64,000 nucleotides of DNA from Phytomonas francai (lineage: Eukaryota; Euglenozoa; Kinetoplastea; Trypanosomatida; Trypanosomatidae), in assembly GCA_001766655.1 (NCBI GenBank), contig MJCC01000006.1, forward strand, positions 125,623-189,622, given 5' to 3'. The notes beneath the pieces are model-generated. The model saw only the letters and a program-made list of their open reading frames with translations. It had not been told where the DNA came from and ran no database searches. This document shows positions 17,943 to 27,858 of this stretch, piece by piece (within the stretch, counting starts at the first letter, position 1; each line of letters opens with the position of its first letter). The translations under genes were made by a program, and so were the position numbers.

Positions 17943-18791
17943 ATGTCTGTCTATGGCATCTCCTCGTACTTTTTGTGGACTCAGAAAGGATTGACCGAGC
18001 TTCCGCTCGTACGCGGCAGTGGCTTTCTCATGCGCTTTAGAGAGCTCCATACTTTTTATCACTATCATGTTGTGACCGCTGGTCATGTCTCGTCTCCAGT
18101 TCGATACAAGCAGATATACGGCAACACAGCTGGTCTCCGTGCAATTGGTCAAAGGCATGTGAGTACGAGACTTCTCGTGCCCAGTCCTGAAAGTCACAAG
18201 GTAGTGCACTCTTTGGAAATGGAGTTCAAGCAGCACCTAATGCCCAATGTTGACGTCGCGTCGTTACGCTGTAAGCAAGAGGCTCAAATCACGGAAATTG
18301 GCTTGCAGCCCATTGATATCGACAAGGATCCCATTTCGGAGGGCACCCAGCTTGTTTTTTGCGGCCTTGACGCGAAGGAGGAGCGGGCAAACCCTAATGA
18401 CGAAGGCCTCATACTGCAAGAGCGGCGTTTATTTGGGATCTGCAAGGCTGCGCTAGTGTCGTTGGATTATGGGACAGTCCTGCTAGCCTCCCTGACAGAC
18501 AAGCCATCTTCCGGAGAGGGTGAGGGGCTACCACAGGACCTTCCAAGGGGCTTGCCTCTGGGCATGTGCGGCGGACCGGTGCTCCGGTTAGACTCCGGCA
18601 AGTGCGTCGGGGTAATCGTCGCCCGAGTGCTCAAAAGTGCCCCACCACGGGATCCAAACACGGGCGCGCTCTACCAGGATCCGTATCTGGATATTTCTGA
18701 GAATATATCACTCCACACGCATGGGTCGCTGGACGTGGCTTTCGTGCCGATCGGAGAGTTTTATAGCGCAATACGTCGTTCTGAGTTGTAG
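17943..18791 (+). CDS. Trypsin-fold peptidase-like protein with Cys at the nucleophile site
   Basis: The 282 residues show the layout of a chymotrypsin/trypsin-fold enzyme. RGSGFLM (24-30) is the entry strand, VVTAGHV carries His48, PNVDVASL carries Asp104, and LGMCGGPVL carries Cys209 where serine proteases have G-x-S-G-G. The following GKCVGVIVARV is the usual strand after the nucleophile. The triad would thus be His-Asp-Cys, a cysteine nucleophile on a serine-protease fold. No signal peptide is evident; the N-terminus is short and mildly hydrophobic. There are no PDZ or other added domains. It may be an active cysteine peptidase or a pseudo-enzyme. The substrate and location are unknown, and I know of no named eukaryotic orthologue. 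Confidence 0.65.
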   Translation: MSVYGISSYFLWTQKGLTELPLVRGSGFLMRFRELHTFYHYHVVTAGHVSSPVRYKQIYGNTAGLRAIGQRHVSTRLLVPSPESHKVVHSLEMEFKQHLMPNVDVASLRCKQEAQITEIGLQPIDIDKDPISEGTQLVFCGLDAKEERANPNDEGLILQERRLFGICKAALVSLDYGTVLLASLTDKPSSGEGEGLPQDLPRGLPLGMCGGPVLRLDSGKCVGVIVARVLKSAPPRDPNTGALYQDPYLDISENISLHTHGSLDVAFVPIGEFYSAIRRSEL

Positions 18792-19182
18792 TAGGGCGAT
18801 CATAGGTGGGTGGTCGATTGGGTGGGGTAAGTGCACTGATTAGGAGAGCGGTCTAGCTAAAAAAACATGAGGAGAATAAACTAGAGAATTCTGGATGGTG
18901 CAACTTCGCCCTTTTGTTTTATTTCAGTGCCGTTATTTCAGTTTTAGATAGTTGATGCTATAATGATCCCCTCAAAAAAAAAAACTTTACTATCTTGATT
19001 AAAATTCTAAATTATTTTTTCCTTCCAATTCTACAACCGCTTAAGTTTAGATTACATCTTCTATTTTGAGGGCTGATTCCAATACCAACAGTGGGTATCA
19101 AGAGGGGGTAGTACTTTCATTTGTGTTTGTACATATTTAATCTATTCATAGAAAAACACAGAGGGGGTGCAAAGGGAGTAGA
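18792..19182. other. Spacer
   Basis: No coding content. Acceptor candidates are the TTTTATTTCAG ending at about 18926 and the T-rich tract ending in AG at 19150-19151; the latter is closest to the kinesin ATG. Confidence 0.5.
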
Positions 19183-22100
19183 ATGGCAAAAAAACATGCG
19201 AGTGGGGAGAATATTCGTGTGGTTATTCGCGTGCGCGATCTTTTGTCGTACGAAGCGGAGAGAGGTGACAAAGCCGTTGTCCGCTTAGACTTGGCGACGA
19301 ATCAGATTATTGTACAGCACCTTATTGGCGATCCGGATATCTTTGCTTTCGACTCTGTTTTCAATAATACATTCACTCAGCGCGACTTGTTCTTACAAGA
19401 GGTGCAACCACTTGTGGATGCGGTGCTCCAAGGCTACAACGCAACAGTCTTCGCATACGGCCAGTCGGGATCTGGGAAGACTTATACAATGACCGGTAAC
19501 ATAGAGAAAAAAGAATTATGGGGTATCATGCCCCAAGTGGTTGAGTATATTTTCACAGAGATTAAGAAGATGACCTCCTCTACGAGGTCTTTTAAGGTAC
19601 GGGTGTCGTACGTGGAGATTTACAATGGCAAGACGCACGACCTCTTATCCACCAAACATGTTGATTTGGAGATTAAACAAAACATGTCCAAAAATTTCTA
19701 TGTGAAGGGGGCCGATATGCCGGAAATAGCCAATCAGGCAGAAGCCTTGCGTTGGTTTAATAAGGGGACGGAGCGGCGCCGCACTGCTTCAACCGACCTC
19801 AACGACACCAGTAGTCGCTCGCATTCACTCTTCACTATCCAGATTGAACAGTTTAATTTCGAGAACGATCCGAGTTCACCCATTGTGATGTCAAGCAAAA
19901 TTAATTTAGTAGACTTGGCGGGCTCAGAAAAATTGAGTAAGACGAACGCCACCGGCGACACGGTTAAGGAGGGATGTAACATCAATCTTTCCTTGTCTGC
20001 GTTGGCAACAGTTATCGACACCATCGTTAAGGGTGGGAAGCACATCCCATACCGTGGCTCACCGCTCACAATGCTCCTTAAAGACTCTCTTGGTGGAACC
20101 TCCAAGACGGTTATGTTCGCTAATACGGGGCCATCCGATAAGAACACATCGGAGACTATCTCCACCCTACGGTTTGCTACGCGAGCGAAGCAGATCGAGA
20201 ACAAGCCTATAAAGAACCTAGACCCCAAGGATGCTCGTATTCAGGATCTACTCGATCAGATCGAGGAGCTCAAGAGCCGTTTGGGTAATGTTGACCTCAA
20301 TATTGAGGACAGTCTGCGACAGCGCATCGAAGAGCTCGAGATCAAGAACTCGGATCTGCGTGTTGGAGTTGAGAAAAATGCGCTTGAGATCGAGGAGCAA
20401 TGCCGTGCACTGCAGGTCCGAGTAGAGGAGAAGGAAAAGGAATTAGTGGAGCGTCAACATGAGCTACGCCGCGTGATGGACGAGCGTGGGATGACCGAAG
20501 CCAATTTGGCTAATGAGACGAACCATGCGAATGAACTACGCAGGCTGAACACAAATTTCATCAAGCGAATCTGCACCGATGACGAATTAAATCAGATCAG
20601 AGCTCAAATACCTAAGGATGGCACGTACAATGTGACCGATGATAACTGGGACGTGAAGGAAATTGCCTTCTATCTGCAGGGCTTCGCTGAGCTCTACGAG
20701 CACTGGCGCAAGGTTACTTACACAAAAGATGATATGGAGAAGTACGCGGCGCGGGCGATGAAGGATGTCCAGGAGAGTCTGCAGATCCAGATTAAAGACA
20801 CAGTACGCTCCAGGGACGAACTTTTGCGCCAGCGCGATGAGGAAATAGCTCAGCGCAACGCAGATACCATTGCGATGTCGCAGCTAAAAGTTGAATTAAG
20901 TTTGTTACGTGATGAGAACGCAAAACTTCGCGAAAAAATTCAGCGAGACCAGGAAAAAATCAAGGCGAAGCTTACAAAAAATAAGGGAGAGTACAAGGCT
21001 TTGCAAGACCAGCTTGAGACGACGAAAGCCACCGTAACGGAGAGGGAGCGTGATGTCGAGCGTCTGAAGCGTATGCTTGGTGACGCGGGCGTGATGTCCA
21101 ACCTTAACACCAGTAACACGTTACTTAACACCGCAAACTGGGGAAACGTGGATGAGCGGTCCGCGGTCCTCCGGCAACTGGAGGAGGCACGCGAGTCAAA
21201 GGAGACACTGGAGAGGAAGATCAAGGAGACTAACGTTTCCCTTCGCCGGTTCGGCATTTGCATCACGGATGACACCCCTGGCGATGACGCGCCTAGTGTC
21301 TCCAACAAGTGCGATGCTTTCATGCTGGCCGCAATCGATGAGGAGCCCATCAATGACGATGTGTTCGCTCAGCTGCAGCAGCAGCTTCGCTCAAAACAAC
21401 GCCTGCTCGAGCTAGTGCATCAACAGCAGACCCAGCTTGGTGGTATGATCCGAAAATTCGAGCTGCTTAAAACAGGCAAAGTAACCTCGGATCTCCCGGA
21501 GGCACCCGGTTCCGCCGGCAATACGACTGGTATGACTGGTGTAATTGATGAGGCCACGATTCAACAGCTTACCGATCTCCTCCAGGCCAAGGAAGATGCC
21601 ATTGAAAACCTGCGTCAGGAAAAAGACCAGGTGTGCGATAAACTGGTTCGGAAACTCAACAGGAGCGAGCAAAAAATTCACGATCTGGAGTCCGCGATTG
21701 AGGAAGAGCGCATCCAAATTAGTGAAGAACGTGCCGAGATGCGTAGGGAAACAGAGGAACATCAAAGTCACATCCAGCAATTATCCTTAGACCTAGAAAC
21801 GGCGCGGGAACAGCTTAAAGGCTCTAAGCAGCAATTCGAAAGCATGCAACGTGCAAATGAAAACAAGATAGACTATCTGAATAGCCAAATTCAGGAGCTG
21901 CAGCATCGTCTCGACGAAATTCGCAACAAGTCGGCAGAGTTTCAGGAGATGGAGAAAAGCTATCAGCGATTACAGCGACAGTTGGCTCGCTCTGAGCAAG
22001 CCCTTCATGAGAAGACAGAGCACCTGGAAAATAACCGACAAGTGGTTAAGTGGTCTAATTCCCTCCTTGAGCGTGAAAAGCAAAAGAGCGAGGAGCTGGA

Positions 22101-22476
22101 GGTGACGATCCGGCAGCTAGAGCTGGAAGTGCGGAAGCTGGACGATAGGTGGCGTGCAGAGCTGGCCGAGCAGGTAAACAAGCAGATCATCGCAAACAAT
22201 CGTCGCTTTGAGGCACAGGCAGAGCAATTCCAACAGACCATTGCGGAAGAACACGAGAAGCAACGGGCTTTGCAAAAGAAAATAAAGAGTGCCAAATCTT
22301 CTGCAAGCAAGGCTGAGCAACGATACGATGAGCTAATTCTTGAGAATGAATCCATTATTACCCAACTCGAGGAGCTCAAGGTAGCCTCATTAAAGATGTA
22401 TTTAGAGAAACAGGAGGCACAGAGAGACTTAGATGCGCTTTGCCCCACAAACGGTCTACGTGCTCGTGTTTTCTGA
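19183..22476 (+). CDS. N-terminal motor kinesin, kinesin-2-like
   Basis: This 1097-residue protein begins with a complete kinesin motor of about 345 residues. P-loop GQSGSGKT is at 93-100, switch I has NDTSSRSH, and switch II has LVDLAGSE. HIPYRGSPLTMLLKDSLGG and the neck LRFATRAKQIENKP follow. The linker NLDPKDARIQDLL resembles kinesin-2 motors (NEDPKDA type), which drive anterograde intraflagellar transport. From about 355 to 1085 the protein is nearly continuous coiled coil with a break at about 690-800. The tail ends without an obvious cargo domain. The usual RVRPL of the first strand reads RVRDL (16-20). Family assignment beyond kinesin is moderate, because trypanosomatids have many divergent kinesins. 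Confidence 0.92.
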   Translation: MAKKHASGENIRVVIRVRDLLSYEAERGDKAVVRLDLATNQIIVQHLIGDPDIFAFDSVFNNTFTQRDLFLQEVQPLVDAVLQGYNATVFAYGQSGSGKTYTMTGNIEKKELWGIMPQVVEYIFTEIKKMTSSTRSFKVRVSYVEIYNGKTHDLLSTKHVDLEIKQNMSKNFYVKGADMPEIANQAEALRWFNKGTERRRTASTDLNDTSSRSHSLFTIQIEQFNFENDPSSPIVMSSKINLVDLAGSEKLSKTNATGDTVKEGCNINLSLSALATVIDTIVKGGKHIPYRGSPLTMLLKDSLGGTSKTVMFANTGPSDKNTSETISTLRFATRAKQIENKPIKNLDPKDARIQDLLDQIEELKSRLGNVDLNIEDSLRQRIEELEIKNSDLRVGVEKNALEIEEQCRALQVRVEEKEKELVERQHELRRVMDERGMTEANLANETNHANELRRLNTNFIKRICTDDELNQIRAQIPKDGTYNVTDDNWDVKEIAFYLQGFAELYEHWRKVTYTKDDMEKYAARAMKDVQESLQIQIKDTVRSRDELLRQRDEEIAQRNADTIAMSQLKVELSLLRDENAKLREKIQRDQEKIKAKLTKNKGEYKALQDQLETTKATVTERERDVERLKRMLGDAGVMSNLNTSNTLLNTANWGNVDERSAVLRQLEEARESKETLERKIKETNVSLRRFGICITDDTPGDDAPSVSNKCDAFMLAAIDEEPINDDVFAQLQQQLRSKQRLLELVHQQQTQLGGMIRKFELLKTGKVTSDLPEAPGSAGNTTGMTGVIDEATIQQLTDLLQAKEDAIENLRQEKDQVCDKLVRKLNRSEQKIHDLESAIEEERIQISEERAEMRRETEEHQSHIQQLSLDLETAREQLKGSKQQFESMQRANENKIDYLNSQIQELQHRLDEIRNKSAEFQEMEKSYQRLQRQLARSEQALHEKTEHLENNRQVVKWSNSLLEREKQKSEELEVTIRQLELEVRKLDDRWRAELAEQVNKQIIANNRRFEAQAEQFQQTIAEEHEKQRALQKKIKSAKSSASKAEQRYDELILENESIITQLEELKVASLKMYLEKQEAQRDLDALCPTNGLRARVF

Positions 22477-23216
22477 TCGAATTTATCTTTATTCATTCAA
22501 TTGAAGAGCTACCTTCTTTGGAATTCTATTTTGTTTTTCATATTTAAAATTAATACGATGCATCGGCGAACAGGCCAGGAGGGGACTGCCTTCACAAGTT
22601 CCTTTTTTTTCATCTTTTTCCCTTCTGTATGTATAAGGGAAATATCATCGTTTTGCTGTTTTGTGTGCAAAGATCTTGTGCGGACGCGTTCTTCTCGTTA
22701 TCTTCTGTGGGTGTTGCTATGCTATTAGGCTTTAGGCTACCTGTATTCCTGTTTAACGATATTATCGATTAAATAGCTGCTTGATCAATGTTAAAATAGA
22801 CAAGGAAATACTAAATTCAAATGCAAAATGAGTATTATCCCTATATTGAGAATAATTGTCGATTTCCATATTTGTCAAAAATGCTTTCTTTTTGTATAGG
22901 AAAATATTCATTATTCTTTTTATTTTAATTTCCATTTTTGCTACTCATGATTTCTGGTAACATATGTTTTCTTTTTTACTTTACATCTTATTTAATAATG
23001 GAGATAAAGGTAGAAAGAAACAAATAATTTTTAAAAATGAATTAAAAAAAAAGTTAGAATAGTCCCAATCTATCAAATGAGAATTCTATACTAGTAGTTT
23101 AATTTTTTTTTTTGTATAACTCTTTTGCATTCTATTTCTCTCTAAAATCTATATTTAATTAGATAGATACATATATACGTATACAGTTAACCTTTTTAGT
23201 ATTACCAAGTGAGGTG
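22477..23216. other. AT-rich spacer
   Basis: About 740 bases without a supportable gene. The nearest acceptor to IMP3 is AG 23198-23199 in CCTTTTTAG, with T-rich sequence at 23100-23150 upstream. Confidence 0.55.
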
Positions 23217-23900
23217 ATGGTGCGGAACACTTCAGAAAACAAAGGTTTCAAGGCTGCTATGGGCAAGGATGTGTATAATGCCCAAGTAGAGGCGAAAAAA
23301 AGAAGCAAAAAGAGCAAGTACACTCCCATTTCTCAGCACTCCAAGGGCAACCCTGTCCACCGCGAGCTCAAGTATCATGAACGGATGCTTTTGAAGAAGC
23401 ATGACTTTATGCAGTATCCGCAGGATAATTGGCATGAGCCGTACTGCATCACGAAATACCACCTAGAGGATCGTGAGGACTACCGCCGCTACCTCCGACT
23501 GATTGGTCTCATTCGTCAACTCCTTACACAGCTGCGCTACCTTCCTGCGGATAGCAAGATACGCATCGAAGTGACGCAACAGCTCTTGGACAAAATGTAT
23601 AACATGGGTTTGATTGGAGAAAAGCTCGGCCTCGCGGAAGTGGATAAGGTGGGCGTGGAAGCCTTCTGCAAGCGTCGTATCCCAACTGTTATACGCGACC
23701 TGAAGATGGCTCCCAACTGCAAGATGGCGGCAGACCTCATTCACCATGGCCACGTGCGTGTAGGGACGACACAGATTCGGGATCCCGCCTTCTTGGTACC
23801 ACGAGGACTGGAGGACTTTGTGTCGTGGAAACCCGGCAGCAAAATTCGTCAGCACGTGGATACCTTCAACGCCAAAAGGGATGATTACGACTACTCCTAG
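23217..23900 (+). CDS. IMP3: U3 snoRNP protein IMP3 (S4 domain)
   Basis: The protein has 227 residues from ATG 23217; the base triplet just upstream is GTG. From about residue 47 it aligns with IMP3 over its whole length: RELKYHERMLLKKHDF, the REDYRRYLRL stretch, LLDKMYNMGL, and an S4-type RNA-binding region (FCKRRIPTVI, then HHGHVRVGTTQIRDPAFLVP). It ends in the conserved RDDYDY. IMP3 is a small-subunit processome component that helps U3 snoRNA pair with pre-18S rRNA in the nucleolus. The first 46 residues, Lys/Ser-rich, are an addition before the point where yeast and human proteins start. Function is expected to be conserved. Confidence 0.95.
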   Translation: MVRNTSENKGFKAAMGKDVYNAQVEAKKRSKKSKYTPISQHSKGNPVHRELKYHERMLLKKHDFMQYPQDNWHEPYCITKYHLEDREDYRRYLRLIGLIRQLLTQLRYLPADSKIRIEVTQQLLDKMYNMGLIGEKLGLAEVDKVGVEAFCKRRIPTVIRDLKMAPNCKMAADLIHHGHVRVGTTQIRDPAFLVPRGLEDFVSWKPGSKIRQHVDTFNAKRDDYDYS

Positions 23901-24391
23901 GGTGTGGCATGCATGGTTCTTGTGTTTGGGTGTTGATTTTAAAGTGTTAATGAATACGTTTAAACCGAAATTAAATGTTTGCAAGGGGGTAAAGGGTGTT
24001 TTCTTGGGGATCGAATATTTAATGGCCATCTTTTCCGTTCCACTGCTTTTCAATACAATACTGCTTCCACGCATTAAAGTATATTTGCTTGCTCATACAA
24101 TCTTTCAGAAATTTTGATCTGAGCTAGCATAAATGTTTTCCCCAAAGAAGAGGCAAGTCATCTCGTTTTAGTATTGAAGGTCAGGATCACGCGTTATGCA
24201 TGTATACATATGCAACCCCCTCCTCTAAATACTGCACCTTATGTCCTCCTATCCTGTTTTTCCCGTTAGAGGGGGCTCCCCTTCTCTCTTTTTAAGTAGG
24301 TTTTCAACTTGAACACAATCACAGGTTGATACCAGGGTTGGTATTAGTACAAACTAAAGCGAAAGCTAATTCAATTATATTTAGTCACTCA
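23901..24391. other. Spacer
   Basis: No gene is supported. The best acceptor is CTGTTTTTCCCGTTAG ending at 24268-24269; a second pyrimidine tract ends in AG at about 24296-24297. Confidence 0.5.
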
Positions 24392-24937
24392 ATGGGGAAT
24401 TGCCAGTCTGCCAAATCCAGCACGATTAAGCCTGGCGTCCACGGTGCGACCCCCCGGCACGTGGACCCCGGCGGCGATCTCGCGCGTCGCGCCCCGGCCG
24501 AGGACGGCGGCAGGGCGGCTGCGGGGGAGCCGTCCCCCCCCGCTTCGGCCCGCGCAGGGCCCGCGCGCGCGAGCGGGGAGGGGGGCCGCCCGCCAGGGGA
24601 GACGGCGGGCGGGGCTCCGGTCTGCACCAGCCTCGCACGGGGCGAGGGCGCTCGCGAAGGGGGCTCCCCTGTGAAGCGGGCCGGGGATCATTCCTGGGGG
24701 GAAATGGGTGCAAACGGCTTTGCCGATCGAGCCTGCGAGGTGAAATTGAACAGGCTTAGCCCATCGGGGCGGTGCCAACGGGAAAAGGCGGGATTGGGTG
24801 ACTCTCTGAGTGCTGGTTGTTTATCATCGCATGCGAGCGATAATGATCTTGTATTAATATGTTTGGACTGTGGAATGACAATAGATGAGAGAAGCGTAGG
24901 CATCGTCTGTCCATTAACCGCAAAACTCCACGCATGA
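24392..24937 (+). CDS. Putative N-myristoylated/palmitoylated protein with C-terminal CCCH cluster
   Basis: The family is not recognised. ATG 24392 gives 181 residues starting MGNCQSAK. Gly2 and Ser6 fit N-myristoyltransferase, and Cys4 is placed for palmitoylation, as in dual-acylated trypanosomatid membrane and flagellar proteins. Residues 12-125 are disordered and dominated by Ala, Gly, Pro and Arg from an extremely GC-rich stretch of DNA. The C-terminus returns to balanced composition and holds C157-x2-C160-x12-C173-x6-H180, a possible small zinc site (VLICLDCGMT...). The frame is open upstream to 24326 but without an ATG. Acylation and a conserved-looking tail argue for a real gene despite the low-complexity middle. 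Confidence 0.6.
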   Translation: MGNCQSAKSSTIKPGVHGATPRHVDPGGDLARRAPAEDGGRAAAGEPSPPASARAGPARASGEGGRPPGETAGGAPVCTSLARGEGAREGGSPVKRAGDHSWGEMGANGFADRACEVKLNRLSPSGRCQREKAGLGDSLSAGCLSSHASDNDLVLICLDCGMTIDERSVGIVCPLTAKLHA

Positions 24938-25756
24938 GTATGTAATTCGTACCGAAGGAATTTCGCTTAGGGTTTAAGTTTATTTCTTAGAAACTTCAAT
25001 TCGTTTCTTCCGTGTTTGGGAAGATTATTTTCTTCCTTTGCAAATTTAAGGTTGCTTGTGGTAAACGAATGCTAATGGTTATGAACCCTGCCACTATGTA
25101 AAAAGCGTTGCACAGCAGAGGATTATCGTAGCACTGTTTATTACATCTGTTTCTCATAATATCCTCCTTTATAACCTCCTCTGTGAATGGGAAAAAAATC
25201 CAATATATCCCTTCCTCTTTATTAATTCCTTTTCTCCCCCTTTTCAAGCTTGTTTCTTTAAAATATTTTTCATTGCTTTTTTTTAGGCAGTAAAAATAAT
25301 TATTGAACTAGAATAAAAGCTATTTGCAAACAAGCACACACACACACACACACATACATACACACACACACCCAGAGCACCTTTTGCTTTTCCTTCCAAA
25401 AACACATTCCTTTGATTTTTTTTTGCTGGTTGTGTTATTTCTGTCTATCTACTTGTTTTAAAAGTTATATAGTTTGCTGAAGGATTCTTTCCTCTCTTCG
25501 CTTCTCATTGTTTTCATCAGTGGTCAGAATAGAAAATAGAAAAGGTGTGAGTGGGATACAGAGAGTAATAAAAAATAGGCGTTCTGAAATTTCAATCATA
25601 TATACACATTACTGAATTTATAGTGAATAAAGTAAAAAAATTACCGAATTGAATTTTTTAAAAAAAATCCTTTTTTATTTATTTGCTAACGTGTTTAAAT
25701 TTGCATATTCGCTTTCGTGCGTGTGGTTTGTTGCTTTTGTTTGAATCAGGACAATC
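24938..25756. other. AT-rich spacer with CA microsatellite
   Basis: No coding content in 819 bases. It contains the CA tract at 25335-25371. The acceptor for the E2 gene is AG 25748-25749 after a T/G-rich tract, only 8 bases before the ATG. Confidence 0.6.
25335..25371 (+). repeat. CA dinucleotide microsatellite
   Basis: About 18 CA units interrupted by two TA units near 25355-25359. Confidence 0.9.
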
Positions 25757-26458
25757 ATGTCATCAAATAATCATATTCCTAGTCGCCGAAAGGAAATAGA
25801 TGTTATGAAGTTACTGAAGGCATCCCGAAAAGTGTACTTGTCCAAGAGCATCTCAGAATTCTGGGTTGAGTTTGTCGGCCCCGAGGGAACTCCCTATGAG
25901 GAAGGGACGTGGGTTCTACATGTAGTTCTCCCCCCCGAGTATCCCTTTAAGTCCCCCTCCATCGGCTTCGCGAACCGGATTTTGCACCCGAACATCGACG
26001 AGATCAGCGGCAGCGTCTGCCTCGACGTGATCAACCAGACCTGGACGCCGATGTACGAGCTGAAGAACATCTTCGACGTCTTCCTGCCGCAGCTCCTGCG
26101 CTACCCGAACCCGGAGGACCCGCTGAACCCCGCGGCCGCGGCCCACCTCCAGCGCGACCCCACCGGCTACGTCACGCTGCTGCAGGAGCACGTCGCCGTC
26201 CACGGGACGCGGGCGGCGGCCCTCGCGGCCATCCCCGCCCCGTACGGCCCGGCCCCCCGTGACGGCGACTGTGACAGCGACGGACACGCGGGCCCGCAGG
26301 CCGCGCCGCCGGCCCACGGCTCGAACGGCCACACCCCCGCCAAGCCCCCGCCGGAGCACGACGCGGACGGGCGGGGGAACGGCGCCCAGGGCCTCCCGCT
26401 CGCCCAGCTCTACCACCGAGAGGAGGAGGAGTACATCCCGGAAGAGATCGAGCTCTGA
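25757..26458 (+). CDS. UBE2H: Ubiquitin-conjugating enzyme E2, UBE2H/UBC8 type
   Basis: The 233 residues contain a UBC fold from 9 to about 150. [12 protein letters not shown] (60-71) and [20 protein letters not shown], with the thiol-ester cysteine at Cys88, are nearly identical to the UBE2H/Ubc8 family, as is [15 protein letters not shown]. The upstream HPN motif is present. The C-terminal tail (about 165-233) is longer than usual, Ala/Pro/Gly/His-rich, and ends in an acidic stretch ([12 protein letters not shown]) as in UBE2H. In yeast and mammals this E2 works with the GID/CTLH ligase, so a similar role is plausible. The first 170 bases have ordinary codon use, but from about 25925 third positions become almost all G or C up to the stop. 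Confidence 0.95.
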   Translation: MSSNNHIPSRRKEIDVMKLLKASRKVYLSKSISEFWVEFVGPEGTPYEEGTWVLHVVLPPEYPFKSPSIGFANRILHPNIDEISGSVCLDVINQTWTPMYELKNIFDVFLPQLLRYPNPEDPLNPAAAAHLQRDPTGYVTLLQEHVAVHGTRAAALAAIPAPYGPAPRDGDCDSDGHAGPQAAPPAHGSNGHTPAKPPPEHDADGRGNGAQGLPLAQLYHREEEEYIPEEIEL

Positions 26459-27858
26459 GCCCGAGCGGGGACTTGGACGGCTCACACGGAGGATCATCTG
26501 GTTTCCTCGCTTCGCTCCCGTTGGTTTTGCGTCCTAGGGTTTCTGGGTAAGTATCATGTTCCGGTCGTTTTTTTTTCAAAATTTTCGCGCGCACGGTCGT
26601 TGAGTATCTTCTGAGAATTTCTAACTAATGCCATCCGTTATTTTTACTAATGGAGGAATGTTCAAGTGCGATGATGTATCTATGCTTCCCCCCCCCCCCC
26701 CCATTTTCGATGCTATCAAGCATTCTTCAAACTCTATGAAAAGGATTTTATCTGTGTTGCTTCACCCTCTTGCTATTGAATGTACTCTCTGTGGGAATTT
26801 TATTGAAATTCGTACTGAAACTTGAAGGTCAATTTAATATGCAAAAGACCTTTTTATAACATTACCCATTCTTTTTCTGTTTTTAAATCTTCACTCTTAA
26901 GAGAATACATTCCACGAACCGGGAATAAACGAGTCTTTTTTTTGAGGAGGTGAAAAGCTTCTGTTCTTTAAAATCAACTGTAGCAATTTCTTTTCTACAA
27001 ATAAAAGCGCTTGATCTCATTTTTCTTTGCAGAAAATATGTTGCTATTCAATATAAAATCAACAACCTGCCTCACGATTCTGCTCAATGATTAAAATGTG
27101 TTGGATTAGATCAAGGGGAAGTTTTTTGTTACTGCACGAGGATTCATATTAGATCTTTAGCTTTTCGGGTCGAGATTTTTTTATTATCTAAATCCCCGAT
27201 TGAAATGATTATTCTTCTCATATATTTTTTGATCATCGGCTTAAAAAAAAGTTCAAAGGGAGTTCACTTCTTTTGCTTACAAAAAGACACTTCCATTCGT
27301 GAAAACCTTTATTTCACCAATGGCTTTTTTTAAAATAATACGTGCTATTGCGTTGATATTTCCATATCATATTTTTTTTCCCATATGCCGTTTTTTAAAA
27401 ATAGGTGTATCACGTACTATTTCTATGGGGGGGACAGATAAAGAGCCTTTTCTTTTTGCCTGCATTCTTTAGTGAAATGGTACACACCACTCCCTCTCTC
27501 TTTTCCTCTTCCCCCCTCCCTTCACCTAGGCATATTAAACAGCAAAAGGAACAGAAACGCATCGATCAAGGACACAGATATACTAAGTTTTTCTACCGGG
27601 GCCGGTATTAATCTCAAGCAAAGCGAAAATCTGCGTTTGCGCGAAATTGATGTGAATTTATTCATGTCATTTTTTAAGCATTAATTTTATTACATTGCCT
27701 TTTTTCCTCCCTAATTATCTCCTTCTAAGGCGTGCGTCATCTTTACAAAACTAACAATTACAGGATTCTATTTCGCGAATTCGTTCTTTTTCCCAGCGGC
27801 TCCCTAGCAAAAGTTAGGCTGTGTTTATCTTCTAGTATAGTAAGTATTGAAATATGAC
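26459..27858. other. Long AT-rich spacer
   Basis: About 1.4 kb. The first 60 bases continue the GC-rich island of the E2 gene, then the DNA is AT-rich with no supportable gene. A 15-base C run lies at 26688-26702. The acceptor for the next gene is TTCTTTTTCCCAG ending at 27795-27796. Confidence 0.6.
26688..26702 (+). repeat. Poly-C homopolymer (15 C)
   Basis: Fifteen C preceded by TATGCTT, matching the arrangement at 10368-10390. Confidence 0.85.

Noticed and set aside
25916..26497. 193-codon minus-strand frame over the E2 gene
   Set aside because: Val/Arg-rich antisense shadow of a GC-rich coding region.
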